DNA of 64,000 nt from Magicicada septendecula. Its lineage: Eukaryota; Arthropoda; Insecta; Hemiptera; Cicadidae. The stretch lies in contig CM068367.1 of NCBI GenBank assembly GCA_034769895.1, positions 351,169,111-351,233,110 on the forward strand, written 5' to 3'. Shown one piece after another: positions 49,272-57,572 of the stretch (position 1 is the stretch's first letter; the number at the start of each line of letters is the position of its first letter). The notes beneath the pieces are model-generated. The model worked only from the letters and a program-made list of their open reading frames with translations, made no database searches and was not told the origin of the DNA. The translations under genes were made by a program, and so were the position numbers.

Positions 49272-51096
49272 TGTTTGTCAATGTACGGGAAAAAGCCTTT
49301 CTTCGTGTCTTGTCGATTTCTCGCCTTTCGGTTTCGCCTTAGCTGCGTTGATCAGTGTCGTGGGTGATGCATCAGTTCTGGAGTTCAAGTTTCAAGTGTT
49401 TTTTAGGTCGAATTTGGTCTCTCTTTTATACTAATTCAGGCTGATTGCTTTCACTGACTTCCGGTATATTTGTGTAAAAATTCTTTCTAGATTGTTCGAG
49501 AATAAACGAAATGGAATGTCATGGAACAATTTTAACTTCCGTCGAAGCTTTTAGAACGAATTTCTTATTCTTCATACTAAGGATGTTTCAAAAATTACTC
49601 TGGTATTTATCAAACAGTTTTACATTAGTACTCACAATTTGTATGCCATTATTACATTTAGATTCTCTGTTTTCAACTGAATCTAGTGATACTAATTATG
49701 ATTGGTTTTTAATTAAATTAAGTCTAATAAGTAACACAATATACAACTCTCACCTTGGTTGTTGTCATTAAAATTCAATCTTTTTAGAACAAAAATTGTT
49801 GTGGAATTATTATGTTCCTCCCACAATCTGAACATATAATATTACTACCTTCCTACAACAAAACAAACAAATTTTAACATAGGTAATACATAAATAATTA
49901 CAATTTAACATGGCCCCTGTCTATGGCCTAGGTTTTTTGTTAATGTTATAACACAATAATTAGTCTCATTCTTTAACATATGTAGTATTTCACTAGTGTA
50001 CACTCAGAGTTTATTATATTGTCTGTCTTTTGTGATACCTGGTTACTCTTTACATACATTATTTTAATTACAGGATGACATAGCATCATTGACTGGTCTT
50101 GAGATGTCCTTTTTTTTATGGTGTGACAAATCTCACTCTCATAAGTTAAATTCTTTTATAATTGACTTTATTTTCAACTGAGTTTGTTCGTTCTTTAAGG
50201 TATACTGAAGTATTGTACCATTCTATTTTATTTTTGTTATCATTTTGTAAATATTTAGCCAGATATGATTATTTTTGTACTGGTTGATTGGCTCCAGCCA
50301 TACATGGTATAGGTAAATATTTTGCTAACTTGACTATTACAATGTTAAAGTTAGTCAAATATATTAGTATAGTCGCTTTGTATCATATTTCAACTTTCTA
50401 ATGCATTTTGGTTGCATTTTGGCAACATTAAATCCATAAATTATACAATATTATATGCCTACCACATGTTTTTAGTTAATACTGTTTTTGGCTATTTTGA
50501 CTGACTTTTATTCATTTGACAGCTTTCTTTATTTAAGATAAATTGTTCACTTTTGTCTGCTTGACAATTACATATAGTTTTTATTTCAATCTGATAATAA
50601 TTACTTTTTTCATGAAATCTGGGTGTTTGGTCTCTAATCCAACACATTAATATTTTTTTGTCATAACAAATATATAATTTTTATTTTAACTTATATTCTT
50701 TTTAATAATGTATTTAAATCATTTAATACATTTATTTTATTTACATTACATAATATAATAATGGATCATGCCCATTCATTCACAAAAAATAGTTCTTAAT
50801 ACTCTATTCAGAGTTATAAACTTAATAATTAATGACTTCATTTTGGTTGATTCTGACATTATTTGTCTCTCTCATAGTATCTTATGGTTTTTTCACTGTT
50901 ATTCACTTTAATAATATATATAGGGTTTGTGTCTTAGTCACAGTCTGGTCGTTTTTTCATGTTAGTAGTAATAATTATTAGGCAATATTATACAATTTTT
51001 TAGGGCTACTTGGATTTGATACTGTCCACCTCATTTTCCTCTTATGATAATTGCTATGTAAATGGTTTCCTTTATGGAACGTTCTGTGACGTTACA
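49272..51096 (-). repeat. Outer element 3' LTR, proximal part
   Basis: It aligns with 58661-60485. I counted about 15 differences by eye (for example TTTGTCAAT against TTTGCCAAT, and GAACGTTC against GTACGTTC near the end). The 86-codon frame at 49511-49771 recurs at 58900-59160 and is not recognisable as a protein. Confidence 0.95.
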
Positions 51097-51110
51097 TATG
51101 CCTCCCCGTT
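51097..51110 (-). promoter_or_regulatory. Polypurine tract of outer element
   Basis: On the minus strand AACGGGGAGGCATA immediately precedes the LTR start TGTAACG. This purine-rich tract is the expected primer for plus-strand synthesis. Confidence 0.75.
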
Positions 51111-52058
51111 AAAGTTGATAATTTTTGAAAAACATATCTTTGGTTTTGATGAAATTATCATCTCTATATTAACCTTTTATTAGCTTCTTTATATTTCATT
51201 CTTTTATCTTATAATTAAATTCCTGTACTACTTCTTTAATATATTAATCCAACTCAATATTCCTAGTTCGTTCTTTGTCGTATCACCTATTCCTTTCCTT
51301 TTTACCTTGATGTTATTTAATTAATCTTTGATATAATTCCCTATCAATTCCCTAACTTTCATAGAGGGTTGGGAGTCAGAGTGGCTCGCTATGGCATACA
51401 TTCTCTGCCCTTCCTATCTATAACTACTGAAATCAGAGGCAACACATCCCTGTCCAGAAAATAATAATTGCACCTTTGCAACAAATAATAATAATAATAA
51501 AAAAAAATACAATATTCAAAGATCATAGGCTCCTACACATAAATTCCCTTTCTTAAACTCTTCTGATTAATTCACAATTATATTAATATATCGTTCTCCG
51601 CAGGTAAATTATCGTTTAAAATCATTCAATGTTAATAGCTATATTCATATTCATCATTACCTCCTTATGTAACACACTGTTCTTCCCTTTTTTTTCATTT
51701 ATCTTTTCCATTTAGTATCAAATATATGACAGTATTTCTCCTTTTTTCTCCTTTACTAAGTGTCCATCTCGTAATATTTACTAATAATAATCTCTCTCCT
51801 TCTCTAAGTACGGGTAAGCTGGTAAATATACGTTGACATGGCTATTGGAAATAAATCTTTATTTTATATATATCTTTATGCCTTTGGTGTAAGGTGTCCT
51901 TCTCGCAATATTTATTAATAATAATCTTATACAATAATATTTATATTTATTTAATAATCTCTACCTCCTTTCTAATTGTGGGTAAGTTAAAAAATTCACG
52001 TTAACATGTTTAGTCAAGGTACCTTCTCTATGATGCTGTATTTGACTTTGGTTTTTGG
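51111..52058 (-). other. 3' non-coding region of outer element
   Basis: About 950 bases lie between integrase and polypurine tract with no env-like frame. A diverged direct duplication is visible on the plus strand: GTGTCCATCTCGTAATATTT with GGGTAAGCTGGTAAATA (51758-51842), against GTGTCCTTCTCGCAATATTT with GGGTAAGTTAAAAAATT (51893-52010). Confidence 0.7.
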
Positions 52059-53310
52059 TCATGGTACTTGGTCACTGAATGAGTATTTGACTTGTGATTT
52101 ATAATCATGGTACTTTTTCAATGATGTTTGGTTATACGTACCTTTTACTTTGTTACTAAGCGTGTCAGTTACCTCGTAGGTATTGTTTTTATTGTCTCTG
52201 GTTATCGTGAAAGGTCCTGTATATAAGAGCAGCAATTTCCTCGTTATGCCTTGTATAGCACTGGGCAATTCTCTATTTTTAACTAACACCTTTTCTCCTA
52301 CCTCATATTTAATTGCCTTGGGCTGTGATTTGACATATTTTTTCCGCTGCTGTTCCGTTTTTTCTAACACCTTGTTATAAAATTTTGCCCTTTCAAATTG
52401 GTATTCGGGTTCGTCGGGAAAATTAATAATTTCTTTTATCTCTCGTGGTGGGGGTCTTTCGAACATAACTGTGTATGGCGACACCTCGATGGTATTGTGA
52501 TATGAAAAATTGAGAAAATCCTCGGTAGATGCTACATATTCATGCCATCTTTTCTGCTCGTTATGGCAGTGTGTTCTCAGTAACCGTCCTACCTCCCTTA
52601 ACACTCTCTCGGCTGGGTTACTATTCGGGTGATATACAGACGTCTTGTACGTTTTTATTCCGTGTTCTCCCAGGTTTTCCTTCCAAAGTTTTCCCCTAAA
52701 CTGGGTACCGTGGTCCGTAATTATAGAATACGGTCGGCCTACCTCCATTATATATCGCTCTATAATGATGTCTATTATTTTCCTGGTCGTTGCCCTAGTT
52801 ATTGGGTATAGCTTTGTATATTTGCTAAAATGGTCGAAGATGATTATGATAAATTTATATCGGTGTCTCCCACCGCTGCGTGGAAATGGTCCGCAGATAT
52901 CGAGAAATACCTTTTCCAATTTTTCGGTGGATGTTATGGGTATCATGACCCCTTCTTTTCCCTCGTTATCACACTTTACTTTTTGACAAATATCGCACGA
53001 CCGTATCGCCAGTTGCACCTTCTTATTCATCCCTTTGATGTATGTTTGCTCTTCCAATGCCTTCCTTACTTTAAGGGCACCCATATGTCCGTACCTATCG
53101 TGATAGTCGATTATTAGCGGTCTCTCTATCGCTGTTGGAATTACTAATTTCCAATTCTCTTGGTGCGGGGTATTCCTTATAAACAAAGTGTCGTCGTGTA
53201 TACAGTAAAATCTGTTTATGACCTCATCGCCTTCCTGTACCCTTTTTCTAATATCTCCTAATTTTGGATCGGCCTCTTGTTGTGACTTTATATCGTTTAA
53301 AATATTTTTT
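52059..53310 (-). CDS. Integrase of outer Gypsy element (frame-separated)
   Basis: Homology-like sequence is open from beside the RNase H stop (about 53328) to the stop at 52059. No ATG starts it; the first near-cognate start is TTG at 53186. Numbering from 53186 (375 residues): zinc-binding His29, His34, Cys64 and Cys67, then the catalytic core with Asp96 (VFLDICGP), Asp158 (SIITDHGTQF) and Glu193 (NPAERVLRE). The C-terminal domain has YEVGEKVLVKN and LLLYTGPFTI and ends LKKYHDYK. It normally forms one polyprotein with RT and RNase H. Here it is in the +1 frame, separated near an eight-adenine run (plus 53305-53312). A decayed frameshift is the simplest reading; recoding at the A-run is possible. 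Confidence 0.85.
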
Positions 53311-55494
53311 TTAATCTTCCCTGCTCTTAATAAGGTGGTAAACCTTAGCTAATTGTTCCTTTTCGCCGTCAAAGGTTTGGTCTGGTATATTGACGCGAGA
53401 TAGGACCTCGGCTGCTACGTTCTGTTTGCCGGGGATATATTCCCATGTGATATTATATTCTTGCAAGGCCAAAACCCATCTAGTCAGCCTTCCGTGGTTC
53501 AGCTTACAATGCTTTAAAAATGATATAGATTTGTGGTCGCTTCTAACTGTTATGGGGTACCCTAATATATATGTCCTAAATTTACCGCATGCGAAAACTA
53601 CACTCAACAATTCTTTTTCGGTAGTATTGTAGTTTCGTTCGCAACTGTTCAGCACGCGGCTAGCAAAGCTAATTACTAAATGGTTACCGTCCTGATCTTC
53701 CTGATATAGGGCTGCACCTAAACTCACGTTACTGGCATCGCAGTTTAGAAAAAATGGTTTTGTAAAGTCGGGATGATGCAACATTACTGTTTCTAAAAAC
53801 TTTTCCTTTATGAGATTGAGCACTCCATCTTGCTCTGGTCCCCAAGTCCATTTGTCTTTAGCTGATAACTGCTTTTGGAACCTGGCAGTTAGTTCTGAGT
53901 AATTGGACCGAAACTTTCTGTAATAGTTACAGATTCCTAAAAATGACTGCAGCTGTTTCCTATTCTTTGGGGTGGGGAACTTCTGTATGGCCTCTACCTT
54001 CTCTTTGGATGGAGTAATCCCTTGTTCTGTTAAATTAAAGCCTAAAAATTTCACCTCATTTGCAATGAATTGGGACTTGTCTAATTTGAGGGTGATATTA
54101 TTCTCTGATAATTTCTCTAGCACCTGTTCAACCCTATTACAATGGTCGTCCCAATTCGCTGAAGTCACCAGTAGGTCGTCGACGTATACTGTCGTAAACT
54201 TCAGTACTTCCTGCCCCAATATTCTGTCCATTATCTTTACAAACACCGCCACAGAATTTATTAAGCCAAAAGGTAACCGCTTAAACTGATAGTTTCTGCC
54301 CTCGAATATGAATGCCATATATTTCCTACTATCAGGGTGGAGTTCTACCTGCCAGTAACCGCATACCGTATCCCATGAGCTTATATATTTGGTTCCGTGA
54401 AACTCTTTCAATATCTCCTCTATCTCCCCAGGTGATGTGCGGTCGTTAACAATCATTTTGTTGATCTCCCTAGCGTCGAGACATATACGTACCTTTCCGT
54501 TCTTTTTTGGCACAGCTATGATTGGGCTGGTAAAGGGCGAATGACTATACTCGATTATGTCGTCCTCTATCATCCTGTTTAATTCTTCCCTGACTTCGTT
54601 CTTTAGCGAGTAGGCGATCGGGTACGATTTCCTGTTAAATTCCACCGGAGTTTTGAATTTTATGGTGCATTGATAATCTCTGGCTTTACCTGGAGCGTTT
54701 GAGAATATGTGTTTATAATTGTTGTATACCTCGATTAATTGTTCCGCCTGTTTTTCGCTGATCAGGCCCTTTGCTTTCGTCCTTTGGAAATCCCGTATTT
54801 CTTCTAATTTTTCTAACCACAACTCTGGGTTTTCCTCCTGATATAATGGCATGTTTATTGGACGATCGGCACAATAATAATGGTTCACTATCGCTTGATA
54901 AGGTGTGTTGTCTGTACCATTTCCTTGGACATCGATTAAATTATTGGTCCAAATTCCCTTGTTAGTTTTTAAAGTTATCACCTTACCTTCCAAATCTATT
55001 ACAGCATTGTATGGCCTAAGTATATCGCAGCCTATTAGTATACACATGGGTAAATTATTCGCCACTAATAACCCTATTGGTTTTGTTACCCCATTACTAG
55101 TAATCTCTAATGACACCTGTTTCTTTATTGATTTATTTTGCCTCCCCGTTGCTCCGACTAAAATAATGTTATTTATAGGTAGAGTGGGTATTGGTAAATT
55201 ACTATTTTGTTTGATCCTCTCTAACTCAACACTATCGATAAGTGATACATTTGACCCCGTGTCAATGAGTAATATTGCTTCTATGCCATTGATATTTGCT
55301 TTGATCTGCACGATACTATTATTCCCTTGGTTACTATTTTTAATGATATTGTCACCCTCTTCTAATAACTCCTCTCTAATATCCTTTAGATAATTATTTA
55401 TTCTTAATGTCATAGTCCCGTCTTTGTTCTGTCTATGTTCGTAACTAGTCACCCCATAATATTGGTTCAGTGAAGGGCGGTTTTCCTTTTCCAC
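53311..55494 (-). CDS. pol: Protease-RT-RNase H of outer Gypsy element
   Basis: The frame is entered from gag by a -1 change at 55506-55512; the first listed start, at 55494, is GTG, not ATG. Numbering from there (727 residues): aspartic protease with LLIDTGSNVS (Asp78) and CILIGCDIL; RT with SSWDTVCGYWQV (Asp375), PFGLINS and TTVYVDDLLV (YVDD 437-440); a connection region; and RNase H with LNCDAS (Asp586), TTEKELLS (Glu627) and RSDHKS (Asp653). The last RNase H acid, normally Asp in a VADALSR-type motif, is Glu in VAAEVLSR (about 695). The inner element keeps Asp there. The ORF stops at TAA just before the integrase segment. Expression as a Gag-Pol fusion is expected. Confidence 0.9.
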   Translation of the reverse strand: MEKENRPSLNQYYGVTSYEHRQNKDGTMTLRINNYLKDIREELLEEGDNIIKNSNQGNNSIVQIKANINGIEAILLIDTGSNVSLIDSVELERIKQNSNLPIPTLPINNIILVGATGRQNKSIKKQVSLEITSNGVTKPIGLLVANNLPMCILIGCDILRPYNAVIDLEGKVITLKTNKGIWTNNLIDVQGNGTDNTPYQAIVNHYYCADRPINMPLYQEENPELWLEKLEEIRDFQRTKAKGLISEKQAEQLIEVYNNYKHIFSNAPGKARDYQCTIKFKTPVEFNRKSYPIAYSLKNEVREELNRMIEDDIIEYSHSPFTSPIIAVPKKNGKVRICLDAREINKMIVNDRTSPGEIEEILKEFHGTKYISSWDTVCGYWQVELHPDSRKYMAFIFEGRNYQFKRLPFGLINSVAVFVKIMDRILGQEVLKFTTVYVDDLLVTSANWDDHCNRVEQVLEKLSENNITLKLDKSQFIANEVKFLGFNLTEQGITPSKEKVEAIQKFPTPKNRKQLQSFLGICNYYRKFRSNYSELTARFQKQLSAKDKWTWGPEQDGVLNLIKEKFLETVMLHHPDFTKPFFLNCDASNVSLGAALYQEDQDGNHLVISFASRVLNSCERNYNTTEKELLSVVFACGKFRTYILGYPITVRSDHKSISFLKHCKLNHGRLTRWVLALQEYNITWEYIPGKQNVAAEVLSRVNIPDQTFDGEKEQLAKVYHLIKSRED

Positions 55495-55512
55495 TGCCGC
55501 ATTTAGTTTAAA
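55468..55512 (-). promoter_or_regulatory. Gag-pol -1 frameshift signal
   Basis: On the minus strand the gag frame reads CAT TTA AAC TAA, placing the canonical slippery heptamer T TTA AAC (plus 55506-55512) directly before the gag stop. Pol is open in the -1 frame. Five bases after the heptamer, GCGG (55497-55500) can pair with CCGC (55477-55480). CAGTG (55492-55496), just inside it, can pair with CACTG (55468-55472) beyond it. That order is an H-type pseudoknot topology, although the first loop is very short. Confidence 0.8.
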
Positions 55513-56501
55513 TGAGCCACGGTCTCATTGGCCCGGTCTCCCGGAACATTGGGTTGCTGACCCGTCTGTGTTTCCTGCCTGACCTCGGGATTACCATTAA
55601 TAAGTTGGCTATTCGTCGTGTTACCCTGGCTACCTGGCGCCTGTTGTGGGTAAAACATGTAAGTGGGTACGTTGGGTGGATATGGCCGTCGGTTATTGGC
55701 CATTGTATAATTTACCTGGGGCCTATATTCGTGATTTCTCCTATCGCCTCCTCCTTGGTCGCCCCCGTTACGATAACTATTGCGTTGACCATAATTATTT
55801 CCCCTATAGTTATTTCCGCGATAATTGTTTCCCTGATGGTAGTTTCTACCGTAATTATTCCCGGTGTAATTACCTCTGTTTGGTCCCGGATAGTTGCGGT
55901 TATTTGGACCCTGAGTGTTATCACTTCGGCCATTTGGTGGGGTATTATTATTCTGACTATTTGTGTTCAGGTTGTTACCGTTTCCACCTCCATTCCGGTT
56001 TGGTCCGTTATTGTTGTTATTATATTCTACCTTACGATTGGGGGGTTGATAATCCTGGAACCTTCCTGTGGATTCACAATTTTCCAATAATTTGGCTAGA
56101 TCGGCTATTTTACTGAGCTGTTGGTATAATTGGGCATCTTTGATACCATAGCTGTAATGTCCAGCTAATTGCCTTACCAAACATTCTTCTGGGATCGGCG
56201 GTATCAACTTCCGTGCTAAACATACCTTTCCTAGGAAATAAGACGTCGGGGACTGTCCATTGGACGCGTCGTATTTGCCATAGAAAATGTCCATTCTTAC
56301 CCTGTTTTGTGCAGTCTCCGACCAATACTTCTCCTTGAACTGGCGTTTAAACTCTGCTAAATTCGTGATTTCGGGTCGTACCGCTATCCACCAGTTATCC
56401 CTAGTGTTTTTAAACGTCTCGTCAAGCATCTCTCTTATCCTGTCCCAACTTGTTTCTCTATTTCTCCCAATAAACTCCTCCATTCTTTCTAAAAATTCCA
56501 T
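55503..56501 (-). CDS. gag: Gag of outer Gypsy element
   Basis: This 332-residue protein starts at MEFLERMEEFIG, with the same PMEFL start context as the inner element. The frame is open about 20 or more codons upstream (VHGENREVINF, NYRRNP), so translation may enter from ORF1. Residues 1-140 are capsid-like (NWWIAVRPEI, FKRQFKEKYWS, LVRQLAGHYSYG). Residues about 155-290 are low-complexity Asn/Gly/Arg/Tyr-rich sequence with repeated NNYRGN and RGN units, resembling an RGG-type RNA-binding region. There is no CCHC zinc knuckle. It ends VAHLN and a stop, exactly at the slippery heptamer that shifts ribosomes into pol. The Arg/Gly-rich tail probably replaces the zinc knuckle for RNA binding (inference). 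Confidence 0.85.
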   Translation of the reverse strand: MEFLERMEEFIGRNRETSWDRIREMLDETFKNTRDNWWIAVRPEITNLAEFKRQFKEKYWSETAQNRVRMDIFYGKYDASNGQSPTSYFLGKVCLARKLIPPIPEECLVRQLAGHYSYGIKDAQLYQQLSKIADLAKLLENCESTGRFQDYQPPNRKVEYNNNNNGPNRNGGGNGNNLNTNSQNNNTPPNGRSDNTQGPNNRNYPGPNRGNYTGNNYGRNYHQGNNYRGNNYRGNNYGQRNSYRNGGDQGGGDRRNHEYRPQVNYTMANNRRPYPPNVPTYMFYPQQAPGSQGNTTNSQLINGNPEVRQETQTGQQPNVPGDRANETVAHLN

Positions 56502-56530
56502 TGGGTTTCGTCGATAGTTTTGGAAGTTGA

Positions 56531-57508
56531 TTACTTCCCTGTTTTCACCATGAACGTATGAGTATTTACTATAGGTGTGTCTCTCAGCGCCTCTAATCTT
56601 TCCTGCAGGTTTTTCTCTCTCTGGTCTATTTCCAGTATGCTATTTTTGTTAGTTTTTATTTGTTCGTCCAGCCTGTTAGCGATGTCATATGTTCTCTGCA
56701 TCCTCTCGCTAACGTCTTTCTGGACTTCTCCCACCTCCTGCATGATGGCGTCTTGGTTCTGCCTTACCATGTTTTCGAGATTTTTAACATCTTGTTTGGT
56801 CTCTACTGTTTGTTCCTCTAGATTTTCGAAACGTGTATTGTTTCCCTCCTGTAACCTTTCCAACTGTTTCTCCATATTCTCGACCTTCCTGTCACTTTCG
56901 ATTTTATTATCATTGATCGTTTTGTTTACTGTTTCGTACTTTATGCTAATTTCTTTTTTCAGGGACTCTATACATTTTTTATTCGCCTCCTGAAATAGTT
57001 CTAGCTTTTTCCCATTGTCATTTATTTTCTCGGTTATATTCTCCCTTAAAGATTCTATGTTTTTGTCTAATTTCTCCTTATCTTCCAGTCTATTTTTATT
57101 ATTCTCCTCCTTCAGGGATTCTGTATTTTTGTTCATATCCTCCTTCAGGGATTTTATATTTCTGTTCATATTTTCTTCCATCTTTTGGAACATTTGCTCA
57201 TTACTTTTTTTAGTTTCCTCGTTATCTTCCTGTCTCTCTTTTCTCAGCGTTTGGAACATCATCATTATTACGTTCGCGTCAAGGCTCTCTGTTATTTTTT
57301 CTGGTTCGGGTTTCTCTGTTTGTTCTACCATTTGTATGGGTTCTTCTCCCGTTTGCTCCTCTAATTCGTCTGCCGTTTGTACCGGTCTTTCCATTTCTAG
57401 TGTGGGCGGTTCTAATTCCGTTTCCTCCATTCGTACTGCTTCTCCGTCTTCCACACTTAACTCAGGTTCCACATTCTTCTTCACCTTTTTTCCCTTTGGT
57501 TGTGGCAT
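56531..57508 (-). CDS. Coiled-coil ORF1 of outer Gypsy element
   Basis: A 325-residue protein starts with ATG about 45 bases after the primer site. Residues 1-15 are basic (MPQPKGKKVKK). Residues 15-75 are acidic with many Glu and Thr. From about 80 to 310 the protein is heptad-type coiled coil with repeated NIKSLKEDMNKN, NTESLKEENNKN and NIESLRENIT units. It corresponds in position and character to the inner element's ORF1 (43116-44033). The stop at 56531 lies 30 bases before the Gag ATG. Gag is in the -1 frame relative to ORF1, with no canonical slippery heptamer in the overlap. Termination-reinitiation or an unrecognised frameshift could link them. Confidence 0.8.
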   Translation of the reverse strand: MPQPKGKKVKKNVEPELSVEDGEAVRMEETELEPPTLEMERPVQTADELEEQTGEEPIQMVEQTEKPEPEKITESLDANVIMMMFQTLRKERQEDNEETKKSNEQMFQKMEENMNRNIKSLKEDMNKNTESLKEENNKNRLEDKEKLDKNIESLRENITEKINDNGKKLELFQEANKKCIESLKKEISIKYETVNKTINDNKIESDRKVENMEKQLERLQEGNNTRFENLEEQTVETKQDVKNLENMVRQNQDAIMQEVGEVQKDVSERMQRTYDIANRLDEQIKTNKNSILEIDQREKNLQERLEALRDTPIVNTHTFMVKTGK

Positions 57509-57551
57509 TTTGATCTGTTGGTAGTTGCCGGGCTTGTTCCGTCTTTTTCAA

Positions 57552-57569
57552 GCCCCACGTTGGGCGCCA
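57552..57569 (-). promoter_or_regulatory. Primer binding site (tRNA-Lys type)
   Basis: The minus strand reads TGGCGCCCAACGTGGGGC, an 18-base match to the classical Lys1,2-type retroviral primer site. It lies three bases from the end of the 5' LTR. Confidence 0.9.
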
Positions 57570-57572
57570 ATT

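Noticed and set aside
49511..49771. 86-codon hydrophobic frame, repeated at 58900-59160
   Set aside because: It is part of the duplicated LTR. A membrane-like composition is expected from T-rich DNA, and no env features are present.
55512..56116. Long plus-strand frames of 156-192 codons opposite gag
   Set aside because: They are antisense shadows of the Asn/Gly-rich Gag tail.
56577..57524. Ser/Phe-rich plus-strand frames opposite ORF1
   Set aside because: They are antisense shadows of the Glu/Lys-rich coiled coil and look like false membrane proteins.
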